This document shows positions 23,102-31,900 of a stretch of DNA of 64,000 bases, in pieces; position 1 is the stretch's first letter; the number at the start of each line of letters is the position of its first letter. The DNA is from Flavobacterium stagni. GTDB lineage: Bacteria; Bacteroidota; Bacteroidia; Flavobacteriales; Flavobacteriaceae. The notes under the pieces are model-generated. The model was not told the origin of the DNA, did not search any database, and saw only the letters and a list, made by a program, of their open reading frames with translations. Made by a program: the position numbers and the translations under genes. The DNA is taken from NCBI RefSeq assembly GCF_004122105.1, contig NZ_SBKN01000003.1:290944-354943 (forward strand). The letters are read 5' to 3'.

Positions 23102-25213
23102 CTACGATTGCATCAACCGCTTTAATTCGGCTTGTTCTTCCGGGCTGAGATCGGGTAAAATTTGATTGAATAATATTCGGTATTTCTCCGTTTTCACATA
23201 CTTCCGAATCATGTCCCGACCGTATTTCACCATTTGCCACTTGGGATGGTGGGTGGCATTGACTAAGTTCTTCAAGAGTTGGACATCTTCCGGAAAGGAA
23301 GTCAGCGCATTTTGAAAGGCAGGGATACGTGTCACACTTTCGTAATCGGGTCCGGTATAGCCAATTAATTCGTTTTTATAAATAGAATACAACGGCGCTG
23401 TTTCAGGCATTGCATTGAGGTAAGCGGTTAATACAAGGATGCGCACTTCCTTATCATTCGCACCTTGCCAATCTTTTACGATTTCAAAATAACGTTCCTT
23501 TTCTTCAGGAAAGGAATGCAACAGATTTAAAAAAGCATTGGCGCGCACTTCATACGAGGCTACTGAAAGCAATTGTTCGTACTCCGCTTGAAACGAAGCA
23601 GGGACTTTGGTTAAGAGTTCGCTCACCGTCTTCACCACCTTGATATCGCCTTGTTGCAGCGCCAAGCGGTAGAGTGGTTCAGATTCTTCAAAGGGTTCGT
23701 TTTTGAGTTGGTAGATTACTTCCGACTTCAACGGCCAGAACTTCTGGGATTGTAGGAGTTGGCGGAATTGATCTAACTTATCACGTAAAGGTTTGGAACG
23801 GTCCTTTTGCAAAGCAATCAACTCTTGAATGAAGGCACTTTTTTGCAGACAAGCATTAATTTCTTTCTCGGGGTAAGCCGCACTTTCCAACCAGGTTTTT
23901 TGGAACGTTTCGGTATCAAAGTCGGCATACTTTCGCACAAACGCTAAGAAATCAGCCGTCTCTACATTTGTATATTGGTAGTGTTTCAAATAGGCTTTCA
24001 CGGTTTTGTCAAATGCCCTCTTTCCGATTTGATCGCGAAGGTAATGCAAGGCCAAGGCACCTTTTTGGTAGAAGGACAACGAACTGGCTTTTTCGTTCAT
24101 TACGGGGATGGTATCCGACTTGGCTGCCACCTTAATTCGGTTGGCATAACTATACAATTGTTGGTAGAAGTAATCGTCGCCAAAGATTTCTTTTTCAGCC
24201 AATAAGGCATAATAAGTAGCGAATCCTTCCTGCAGCCAATGGTGCTTACCTGACTTAGCCGTAATCAAATCGCCAAACCAATGGTGCGCCAATTCGTGGG
24301 CATTCACATTGACGTAATTGCGGTCGTTGTTCGCAATAGAATCCACTACAAAATCTTGATCAAATATTGTGGATGTGGTGTTTTCCATACCTGCGTATAA
24401 AAAGTCGCGCACCGGAACTTGACGGTAGATTTTCCAAGGATATTTAACCCCTATTTCTTTTTCTAAAAAATCAAAAATACGATCGGAATGCATGTAGGTG
24501 TAGTCCATTTTGGTCGCATCTTTGGGTTGGATATAGCGTTCCAATGGAATCCCAGTAGCACTGTGATGGGTTTGAAAAACAAATTCCCCAATGGCCAACA
24601 TCACCAAATAAGACGCCATCGGTTTTTTCATTTGGTAGTTCCAAGTTGTATAGATTTTACCCGCTTGAATGGCGCGAAAGGTTTCTTTCTGCACCAATTC
24701 ACCATTGCTGATGGCTGTTAATGAAGTTCTTGTAGCTTCTTCATTTTCAAGGGTTGTCACACTAATGGAAAACGTCAGCTTTTCATTCACATCATCAAAA
24801 CTGGGCAACCAATGGCTGGTGTAACGCCCTTGACCTTGCGTCCATATTTGATAATTTTGAGCCGTTCCAATGTAATACAGCGCCTGTTTGGGTTGGGCAT
24901 AATAGTCAAAATCCAATTGGTTTTTCCCTTTTTTGAATCCGGTATACAGGAGCAATTCCTTACCATTATTTTTGTATTCGACGGCTTTTCCATTGATAAG
25001 TATACCACTAAAGCGCATGGCTTTGGCATCGATTCGAATTGTATCCGTAGGTGCGTTCACTTTGAATACAAAATGACAATGTCCGTTCACGTCTTTTTTC
25101 TCAAAATTGGGCAGTACTGTGGCGTTCAAGGCTATAAAATCAACCTTTGGTAGCGTTTGCGCCCAAGTAATGCAGGAGTATAAAAAAAGGAGGTAACCGA
25201 TTCGAATTCGCAT
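23102..25213 (-). CDS. M1-family zinc aminopeptidase, exported
   Basis: A 703-residue protein with a signal peptide (about 1-18). The M1 signatures are clear: the substrate-binding GMEN (275-278), zinc motif HELAH (306-310) and the third zinc ligand E329 in WLQEGF. It removes N-terminal residues from peptides in the periplasm or at the surface. The N-terminal beta domain (about 25-210) and C-terminal helical region (about 450-700) match the family layout and length. Its promoter overlaps that of the divergent recG gene: CAAAGATA at 25230-25237 reads TATCTTTG on the minus strand. Confidence 0.9.
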   Translation of the reverse strand: MRIRIGYLLFLYSCITWAQTLPKVDFIALNATVLPNFEKKDVNGHCHFVFKVNAPTDTIRIDAKAMRFSGILINGKAVEYKNNGKELLLYTGFKKGKNQLDFDYYAQPKQALYYIGTAQNYQIWTQGQGRYTSHWLPSFDDVNEKLTFSISVTTLENEEATRTSLTAISNGELVQKETFRAIQAGKIYTTWNYQMKKPMASYLVMLAIGEFVFQTHHSATGIPLERYIQPKDATKMDYTYMHSDRIFDFLEKEIGVKYPWKIYRQVPVRDFLYAGMENTTSTIFDQDFVVDSIANNDRNYVNVNAHELAHHWFGDLITAKSGKHHWLQEGFATYYALLAEKEIFGDDYFYQQLYSYANRIKVAAKSDTIPVMNEKASSLSFYQKGALALHYLRDQIGKRAFDKTVKAYLKHYQYTNVETADFLAFVRKYADFDTETFQKTWLESAAYPEKEINACLQKSAFIQELIALQKDRSKPLRDKLDQFRQLLQSQKFWPLKSEVIYQLKNEPFEESEPLYRLALQQGDIKVVKTVSELLTKVPASFQAEYEQLLSVASYEVRANAFLNLLHSFPEEKERYFEIVKDWQGANDKEVRILVLTAYLNAMPETAPLYSIYKNELIGYTGPDYESVTRIPAFQNALTSFPEDVQLLKNLVNATHHPKWQMVKYGRDMIRKYVKTEKYRILFNQILPDLSPEEQAELKRLMQS

Positions 25214-25229
25214 GAGAAAAAGCTTTTCA

Positions 25230-25276
25230 CAAAGATAACGGAAGATTTCAAAATTCGGGTTTTTGAAGTATCTTAG
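25230..25276. promoter_or_regulatory. Divergent promoters of the M1 peptidase and recG
   Basis: On the minus strand TATCTTTG (25230-25237) is a full -7 box for the peptidase gene. On the plus strand TTTC (25246-25249), 19 bases, TATCTTAG (25269-25276) is a fair promoter for recG. Inferred from the Bacteroidota consensus. Confidence 0.5.
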
Positions 25277-25294
25277 CCTTTCATTTTTATTTGT

Positions 25295-27400
25295 ATGTCC
25301 AACGTACTTGAAACGCCAATCGAATTCCTCAAAGGTGTGGGTCCCCAGCGGGGCGCATTGCTTCGTAGCGAGTTAGAAATTCACAAGTACGGTGATTTGT
25401 TGCAATTGTTTCCCAACCGCCATATCGACCGCACCCGCTATTACAAGATCAACGAATTGGTCAACAGTAACGCTGAAGTACAAGTGGTGGGTCGCATTAT
25501 CCATATCAAAACCGTACAAATGGGTAAAACCAAGAGTCGGTTGGTCGCCACTTTTATCGATGATACAGGTGAGATGGAATTGGTGTGGTTCCAAGGGCAC
25601 AAATGGATTCGCGAGAGTTTGAAGCTCAATACGACCTATGTTGTTTTTGGCAAAATCAACCAATACGGTGCGACGTTTTCAATGGCACATCCAGAGATGG
25701 AACTGTTGGAAGAGCACAAAGCGAGTCTGCGTTCGGCCATGCAACCCGTCTATCCAAGCACGGAAAAACTTGCCAACAAAGGCATTTCCAATCGGGCAGT
25801 GGTGAAAATGATGCAGCAGTTGTTTATTGAGACAGGTACCAATTTTGGGGAAACCCTTCCCGCCTATTTGTTGGACGAACTCAAACTCATCCCGAAAAAC
25901 GAGGCGCTGTTTAACATCCATTTCCCGAAGAGTCAGGACCTGTTACTCAAAGCCCAATTTCGGTTAAAGTTTGAAGAACTCTTTTTCATCCAATTGCAAT
26001 TGATTACCAAGAATTTGGTTCGCAAGCACAAAATCAAAGGCATGCCGTTTACGCAGGTAGGTGAAACCTTCAATACATTTTATACCCAACATCTCCCCTT
26101 TCCGCTGACCAATGCCCAGAAGCGGGTGATCAAAGAAATTCGGAACGACTTGGGTAGCAATGCGCAAATGAACCGCTTGCTGCAAGGCGATGTGGGTTCG
26201 GGAAAAACGATTGTAGCGTTGATGTCGATTTTATTGGCCAAAGACAACGGCTACCAGAGTTGTTTGATGGCGCCCACAGAAATTCTTGCCATCCAACACT
26301 ACAACGGCATCATGGAATTGGCGAAAAACAGCAATTTGAACATACAACTACTCACGGGTTCGACCAAAACCGCCGATCGAAAAATCATTCACGAGCAATT
26401 GGAAGAAGGTCAGGTGGATGTATTGATCGGCACCCATGCTTTATTAGAAGACAAAGTGAAGTTTGCCAACCTCGGACTCGCGGTGATTGACGAGCAGCAT
26501 AAATTTGGTGTCGAGCAACGCAGTAAGTTGTGGAAAAAGAACGATATTCCGCCGCATGTGTTGGTCATGACAGCCACGCCGATACCGCGAACGTTGGCGA
26601 TGAGTTTGTATGGTGATTTGGACATTTCGGTGATTGATGAATTACCGGCGGGACGAAAACCGATACAAACGGTACATCGTTATGACAACAATCGCTTGAA
26701 GGTTTGGAAGTTTTTAAAAGATGAGATTGCCAAAGGACGGCAAGTCTATATTGTGTATCCGTTGATTCAAGAAAGTGAAAAAATGGATTACAAGGATTTG
26801 ATGGACGGCTATGAAAGCATTTCTCGGGACTTTCCGCTGCCCCAGTATGCGCTTTCGATCGTGCATGGTAAAATGAAACCGGCAGATAAAGAGGCCGAAA
26901 TGAAGCGCTTTATTGAAGGTAAAACACAAATCATGGTCGCAACCACGGTGATTGAAGTGGGTGTAAACGTGCCAAATGCCTCGGTGATGGTGATTGAAAG
27001 TGCTGAGCGGTTTGGTTTGTCGCAATTGCACCAATTGCGCGGACGTGTGGGTCGGGGCGCCGAACAGAGTTATTGTATTTTGATGACCGGACATAAACTG
27101 AGTCAGGAGAGCAAAACCCGTTTGGAAACCATGTGTGCGACCAACGACGGATTTGAAATCGCAGAAGTGGATTTGAAATTACGGGGTCCAGGTGACATTA
27201 TGGGCACACAACAAAGCGGGGTGTTGAATCTACAAATTGCCGATTTGGTCAAAGACAAAGACATCTTGCAATTGGCGCGAAGTTATGCCATCCGTTTGTT
27301 AAAAAGCGATCCGGCGATGGAGCAACCCCAGCACCAAACGTTGAAACAGATCTTCTTTGAATTGAGTCGGAAGAAGAATATTTGGAATTATATTAGTTGA
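25295..27400 (+). CDS. recG: ATP-dependent DNA helicase RecG
   Basis: At 701 residues it has full family length. The N-terminal wedge/OB domain (about 1-240) grips branched DNA, followed by helicase motifs: Walker A GDVGSGKT (about 297), DEQH box (about 396), TATPIPRTL (about 428), and the C-terminal helicase domain with QLRGRVGRG (about 580). RecG remodels stalled replication forks and Holliday junctions in the cytoplasm. The gene is divergent from the M1 peptidase gene and is followed after 88 bases by a small antitoxin-like gene that is not part of its usual neighbourhood. Confidence 0.97.
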   Translation: MSNVLETPIEFLKGVGPQRGALLRSELEIHKYGDLLQLFPNRHIDRTRYYKINELVNSNAEVQVVGRIIHIKTVQMGKTKSRLVATFIDDTGEMELVWFQGHKWIRESLKLNTTYVVFGKINQYGATFSMAHPEMELLEEHKASLRSAMQPVYPSTEKLANKGISNRAVVKMMQQLFIETGTNFGETLPAYLLDELKLIPKNEALFNIHFPKSQDLLLKAQFRLKFEELFFIQLQLITKNLVRKHKIKGMPFTQVGETFNTFYTQHLPFPLTNAQKRVIKEIRNDLGSNAQMNRLLQGDVGSGKTIVALMSILLAKDNGYQSCLMAPTEILAIQHYNGIMELAKNSNLNIQLLTGSTKTADRKIIHEQLEEGQVDVLIGTHALLEDKVKFANLGLAVIDEQHKFGVEQRSKLWKKNDIPPHVLVMTATPIPRTLAMSLYGDLDISVIDELPAGRKPIQTVHRYDNNRLKVWKFLKDEIAKGRQVYIVYPLIQESEKMDYKDLMDGYESISRDFPLPQYALSIVHGKMKPADKEAEMKRFIEGKTQIMVATTVIEVGVNVPNASVMVIESAERFGLSQLHQLRGRVGRGAEQSYCILMTGHKLSQESKTRLETMCATNDGFEIAEVDLKLRGPGDIMGTQQSGVLNLQIADLVKDKDILQLARSYAIRLLKSDPAMEQPQHQTLKQIFFELSRKKNIWNYIS

Positions 27401-27488
27401 GGGGATTTATAATATATTTATTTATCAACTAACTAGAATCTTAAAGGACTCTAATGGCAAAATAGTATTCAGAAAAATACAAATAACC

Positions 27489-27779
27489 ATGGGAACGAAG
27501 AGCTGGACAGCAATAAAAAACAATGTATACGGTGAAACTGGAACAGAACGTCGTGACGAACTTGAAAGAGATTTTCAAGGTTTTAAAATTGGGTTACTTT
27601 TGAAAAAAGCACGAGAGGAAAAGCAATTGACACAAACCGAACTAGGTGAATTGATTGATAAAAAGAGAGAATACATCTCTAGAATAGAAAATAATGGAAG
27701 TAATCTAACACTTAAAACGTTGTATGAAATTGTTGAAAAAGGCTTAGGTGGAAAAGTCAACATTCAAATTGAATGGTAA
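27489..27779 (+). CDS. HigA-like XRE-family antitoxin, no adjacent toxin
   Basis: A 96-residue protein with an N-terminal WTAIKNNVYGETGTERR segment and a helix-turn-helix domain (about 36-90; LTQTELGELIDKKREYISRIE). Such proteins pair with RelE/HigB toxins encoded just upstream and repress the operon. The 88 bases between recG and this start cannot hold a toxin, and none follows, so it is an orphan: a remnant, an antitoxin acting in trans, or a plain regulator. Confidence 0.8.
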   Translation: MGTKSWTAIKNNVYGETGTERRDELERDFQGFKIGLLLKKAREEKQLTQTELGELIDKKREYISRIENNGSNLTLKTLYEIVEKGLGGKVNIQIEW

Positions 27780-27862
27780 AAAAATATGAAACAAATGCTA
27801 GAGGTATTTTAGCAATTAATTAGCAGTCATTGTTGATAGTGCAAACAAGAAAATCTTCATAA

Positions 27863-28528
27863 ATGAAAAAAAAATTATTACTTACATTTTTACTTTTCGG
27901 AGTAAGTCTTGTTGCTCAAATTCATAATTCTGATACGACTTTTGTAATTAACAAGAAGAAATTCAATATTAACAAAAGAGAAATTAATTCTAGTAAAGTT
28001 AAATTGACTATTAAAAGAAATTCTAAAACAATAATGACTGAAACACTCGATTCTGATGGCCTTGCTAATATAGAATTTCCTGATTTTAACAACGATGGGA
28101 ACAAAGATATTATGTTAGTTTATATGGGAAATAATTTCACTTATTACTTATATCTTTTTGATAAAATAAACAATAGCTTTAAAAAGGTTGAAGGTTTTGA
28201 AAGATTTCCAGAATCAACACAGTTAACGACAAATCCTAACTTTTACTATTCATATCAAAGAGCTGGCTGTGCAGATTTAAATTGGGTTAGTGATTTGTTT
28301 TATATCAAGGATTTTAAAACAGTCCATGTCGGACATATTTACGGAAAAGGTTGCGATTATGAAATAAAAGAAAATCCACAAATCATTGAGGTTTATAAAA
28401 TTTCTGGTAACAAAGAAACAAATCGGAAGTTGATTGAAAACCTGCCTTATATAAAAAATGTTCCAAGGTTTGATGAAAAATGGGAATTTATTAAAAAGTA
28501 TTGGAATTCAAATTACCAAAAGTTTTAA
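27863..28528 (+). CDS. Secreted hypothetical protein with an FG-GAP-like segment
   Basis: A 221-residue protein with a signal peptide (MKKKLLLTFLLFGVSLVAQ). After a strand-rich region it contains FPDFNNDGNKDIMLV (about 71-86), a calcium-binding DxNxDGxxD loop like those of FG-GAP repeats, and two Cys (in AGCADLNW and KGCDYE) that may form a disulfide. The exact family is not recognised. It is followed at 28541 by a palindromic element of the same class as in the cargo region, so this gene may also be a cassette. Confidence 0.6.
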   Translation: MKKKLLLTFLLFGVSLVAQIHNSDTTFVINKKKFNINKREINSSKVKLTIKRNSKTIMTETLDSDGLANIEFPDFNNDGNKDIMLVYMGNNFTYYLYLFDKINNSFKKVEGFERFPESTQLTTNPNFYYSYQRAGCADLNWVSDLFYIKDFKTVHVGHIYGKGCDYEIKENPQIIEVYKISGNKETNRKLIENLPYIKNVPRFDEKWEFIKKYWNSNYQKF

Positions 28529-28548
28529 TAGATAAAACAACGACCGCT

Positions 28549-28691
28549 AACAGCCGCTAGCCGCTATGGCTGGTAAGTACAGTTTGGCGTTTGATTTACA
28601 CGACCCGAGCGAAGCGAACGGTGCAAAGCAAAAAACGTTTATCTTAGTAAGAAAAAATCGTTTTGCTTTGATCGCCACAGTTGGCTAGCCG
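28549..28691. repeat. attC-like palindromic element 7 with nested hairpin
   Basis: GCTAGCC (28556-28562) pairs with GGCTAGC (28683-28689), with ATGGC/GCCAC next inside. A nested dyad has AAAGCAAAAAACG (28625-28637) and CGTTTTGCTTT (28659-28669). The left end CTAACAGCCGC is like elements 2, 5 and 6. It follows the secreted gene by 20 bases. Confidence 0.5.
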
Positions 28692-28781
28692 TGAAACTCA
28701 GTATCAAATTAAATTGGGTTAAGCTCCTATTAGAAACTTCACTTTTTTTAAATTTTGCTCATTTATACTACATCATTTTAA

Positions 28782-29255
28782 ATGAAATCAAACTTAACCT
28801 TAGTTGAATTTAGAGATAGATTAGAAGCCAACCTTAAGTTTGGTTCGCCTAAACATCACATTCCTTGGGGATTTTTTTCCATTTTTGGTACTAATTCCAA
28901 ATGCTTTTATGGTAAATATGACTCTACAACATTTGAACTCACCAAAAACACCAATTTTACACCGAATTATTACTTCATTAAAGGATCATATCATCTAATG
29001 GAAAATCAATTATTAATAAACTACAGCCTACTCCCTAATGGTAGATTAAGAATTGCCTACCTAACCTATTTTCCATATATTATATTCTTTTTGTTAAATT
29101 CACTTTTCTATTTTTCTCTTAAACCACCGACAATTGTCTACATCATTTTCAATCTATTTTTATTGATTATTTCCCTATTAATGCGACTTACCTTAAAATT
29201 TCAGCGTAAAAAATTAATGCAGAAATTTGAAACACTTTTTGAAATTACAACATAG
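28782..29255 (+). CDS. Small membrane protein of unknown function
   Basis: A 157-residue protein with a soluble N-terminal part (about 1-85) and two hydrophobic helices close together (about 88-110 and 112-135), ending in a basic tail. Not recognised. It lies between the palindromic element and the erythromycin-esterase-like gene, with no sign of co-transcription. Confidence 0.55.
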   Translation: MKSNLTLVEFRDRLEANLKFGSPKHHIPWGFFSIFGTNSKCFYGKYDSTTFELTKNTNFTPNYYFIKGSYHLMENQLLINYSLLPNGRLRIAYLTYFPYIIFFLLNSLFYFSLKPPTIVYIIFNLFLLIISLLMRLTLKFQRKKLMQKFETLFEITT

Positions 29256-29362
29256 AAACGAACGATGTTTTAAAAAACAGACTACTATTTCAACTATTTT
29301 CTTTTTTTTGTGAAATAATACATATGCAATTCAATATTCTTTCTCCTTCATTTTTTATCCGA

Positions 29363-30667
29363 ATGTTTAAAAAAAATCTCCTAGTTTTCAGTTATTTATT
29401 TTCAATAGGTCTTTATGCACAGAAAAAAGAAACATTAGAATGGCTAAATACAAATTCTATAGCGATAGAAGATGCAAACCCTACTACTGAATTAGTCATT
29501 TTTAAACAAAGGGAACCTCAAAAATTTACCAATGCAAAAATCTATGGGTTTGGTGAAGCATCTCATAATACAAAAGATTTTTTTGATTTAAAAGCTAAGT
29601 TTTTCAAGTATTTGGTAGTAAATCATGGATTGAGAGTTTTCATCATGGAAGAGTCCTATCAAGCCGAATCAGGTATCAATGAATGGATTAGTGGTGGCAA
29701 AGGAGACATCAAAACGATAGCAAATAATTTTAAAACGGGATTTTGGTATACCCAAGAAATCGTGAATCTTTTGAAATGGATGAGGGACTATAACATAGGT
29801 AAACCATTGGATGCACAAATCCGTTTTTATGGTATGGACCCAAAAAGTGGCGTTCTAATTAATCTCGAACTACGAAAATTTGTTACGGATAACAAAATAA
29901 GTATTGACGAGAATTTGTTGAAATCGATAGATAGTTGTGCCAATAAATCCATTGACTTTAGTAAAAAAGATGCTTGGTGGCAAAAACAAATTCCTAAATT
30001 AAATGAATTTAAACAGCTTTTAGCACAATCAAAAAAAGAACAATTAGAAGTACGAAAAGCAATTAGAAGTATAAACTATTTGATTAGCTATGTGGAATAT
30101 GCGGCTTTGGTCGGAGAAAAATATCCTACCGGTACCCAATTCCGTGATTTAAAAATGTTTGAAAACGTAAAATATATCATCGAGAATGAGTCGGAAAATG
30201 GTAAAGCATTCCTTTGGGCTCATAATGATCATATCAGCAATACGGAAATGTATTATTCGGGCAGCAACATTATTAACCTCGGACGCCATTTAAAAGATTA
30301 TTTTAAAGAGGATTATTATAGTGTAGGGTTTGATTTTGGAACCGGTAAAATCAATGGTTATGTTATTGATGAAAAAAAGGGGAATTATTGGAAAACGTAT
30401 ACGATAGAAGTACCCTTTTCAGGTACTTACGCTAAAACATTAATGTCTGTTGATAAAAACATTTATTTCATTGATTTAGAAAATGCAATCCAAAATGAAC
30501 CTTCTGATTTCTTTGAAAAAGAAGCGAAACAATTATTGATTGCAGCAGGTGGTTACCAACCAAATCCTCTTCATAAAATATTGGTCAGAAAAATCTATTC
30601 AGAGACGTATGACGGATTACTCTTTGTAAAATCGATTTCCATTCCCAATTACAAATTAGATGAATAG
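29363..30667 (+). CDS. Erythromycin esterase-like family protein, exported
   Basis: The preferred start at 29363 gives a signal peptide (MFKKNLLVFSYLFSIGLYAQ); an ATG 13 codons upstream would bury it. The 434-residue mature family shows GFGEASHNT, FIMEESYQAE and an AHNDHISNT segment, the Glu and His residues expected for catalysis in EreA-like enzymes. True erythromycin esterases open macrolide rings, but most exported Bacteroidota members have unknown substrates, so macrolide resistance should not be assumed. The gene stands alone. Confidence 0.8.
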   Translation: MFKKNLLVFSYLFSIGLYAQKKETLEWLNTNSIAIEDANPTTELVIFKQREPQKFTNAKIYGFGEASHNTKDFFDLKAKFFKYLVVNHGLRVFIMEESYQAESGINEWISGGKGDIKTIANNFKTGFWYTQEIVNLLKWMRDYNIGKPLDAQIRFYGMDPKSGVLINLELRKFVTDNKISIDENLLKSIDSCANKSIDFSKKDAWWQKQIPKLNEFKQLLAQSKKEQLEVRKAIRSINYLISYVEYAALVGEKYPTGTQFRDLKMFENVKYIIENESENGKAFLWAHNDHISNTEMYYSGSNIINLGRHLKDYFKEDYYSVGFDFGTGKINGYVIDEKKGNYWKTYTIEVPFSGTYAKTLMSVDKNIYFIDLENAIQNEPSDFFEKEAKQLLIAAGGYQPNPLHKILVRKIYSETYDGLLFVKSISIPNYKLDE

Positions 30668-30769
30668 TAAAAATTTAGAACTTAGAAAAATCTGAATTGG
30701 CACCAATACTTTAGCTATTTTTTTATAAACTCAACATTTGTACCTACATGTGTTAAATAAAAATTAAGG

Positions 30770-30803
30770 TTTCCGCCTATCTACATGGGAAGCCGTAGTT
30801 TTG
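30770..30803 (+). promoter_or_regulatory. Promoter of the RND efflux operon
   Basis: TTTC near 30770 and TAGTTTTG at 30796-30803, about 22 bases apart, 30 bases before the adaptor start codon. A good match to TAnnTTTG. Confidence 0.5.
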
Positions 30804-30832
30804 TGATTCCTAATCTACAATACCATTTATAG

Positions 30833-31897
30833 ATGAAATCCAAAACTCTTTTTTTTCTTGTCTTAGCCGTGGCACTGGGTGCTTTGGTCGTTTATCGTAT
30901 TTCAAAAAATAGCGAAAAGGATCCAAAAGCAGGAGCGCAAGGCGACAAGAAACCACCTATTACTGCTGAAGCACGGATTGTCGAACCGCAAAACTTCTCC
31001 AATACCATTTCCTTATCGGGTTCGCTAGAGGCCAATGAAGAAGTGGCTATTCATCCCGAAGTTTCGGGTATCGCCGAGAAAATCCTATTCATAGAAGGTG
31101 CTCGCGTGACTAAAGGTCAAGTTTTGGTAAAAGTCAACGACTCCGAATTGCGTGCGCAGTTACTTCAAGCAATTACCAAAGAGAATTTAGCCTCTGAAAA
31201 TGAACGACGGGCCAAACTTTTATTGAAAAAAGAAGCCATTAGTCAAGAAGAATACGACATTGCCAGTGCCGATTACCGCACAGCCAAAGCACAAAAGCAA
31301 TTGATTCAGGTACAAATTGGAAAAACTTCCATCAAAGCTCCCTTTTCGGGAACGATTGGTTTGCGTAATATTTCACCTGGAACGTATGTGACACCTGCTA
31401 CGGCAATTGCCAATTTGGTGAACACCAATCCGTTGAAAATTACATTTTCACTTCCTGAAAAATATGCCACGGAAATCACCAAAAATGGAACGCTCCAATT
31501 TACCGTTGCGAATGAATCCAAAACCTACACGGCGAAGATTTATGCGATCGAACCCGCTATTGAAGCAACAACGCGCACTTTACGCGTTCGCGCTTATGCC
31601 GACAATGCGAACGGCACCTTGATACCGGGAACGTTTGCCAATGTACAATTGCCTTTAAAGAACATTCCGGACGCGATTTTGATTCCGTCAGAAGTCGTAA
31701 TTCCTGTGAAAGACGGGAAAAAAGTTTACATCGCTCAAAACGGCAAAGCCAAATCGGTGCTGATTGAAACCTTAACCCGTACAGGGAAAGATGTAGTGGT
31801 GACTTCGGGATTAAAAGCGGGCGACACTCTTTTAGTTTCGGGTGTGATGGCACTCAAAGACGACGCCGATATTACTGTTAAATTACAAACCAAGTAA
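30833..31897 (+). CDS. RND efflux periplasmic adaptor (membrane fusion protein)
   Basis: A 354-residue protein with an N-terminal membrane or lipid anchor (about 4-22), a lipoyl half-motif (VAIHPEVSG and FIEGARVTKGQVLVKV at about 68-100), a short helical hairpin, a second lipoyl half (SIKAPFSGTIG) and a beta-barrel domain. It links the inner-membrane pump to the outer-membrane channel. It is the first gene of a three-gene operon with gaps of 3 and 2 bases. The substrate cannot be told from sequence. Confidence 0.92.
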   Translation: MKSKTLFFLVLAVALGALVVYRISKNSEKDPKAGAQGDKKPPITAEARIVEPQNFSNTISLSGSLEANEEVAIHPEVSGIAEKILFIEGARVTKGQVLVKVNDSELRAQLLQAITKENLASENERRAKLLLKKEAISQEEYDIASADYRTAKAQKQLIQVQIGKTSIKAPFSGTIGLRNISPGTYVTPATAIANLVNTNPLKITFSLPEKYATEITKNGTLQFTVANESKTYTAKIYAIEPAIEATTRTLRVRAYADNANGTLIPGTFANVQLPLKNIPDAILIPSEVVIPVKDGKKVYIAQNGKAKSVLIETLTRTGKDVVVTSGLKAGDTLLVSGVMALKDDADITVKLQTK

Positions 31898-31900
31898 ACT

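Noticed and set aside
23975..25153. Plus-strand open frames inside the M1 peptidase gene
   Set aside because: They are antisense shadows of a well-supported coding region.
27401..27488. HigB/RelE toxin remnant before the antitoxin
   Set aside because: The 88 bases contain stops in the frames read and no recognisable toxin residues.
29324..30667. Macrolide resistance call for the erythromycin-esterase-like gene
   Set aside because: The family is broad, and the protein is exported and diverged, so resistance cannot be claimed from sequence.
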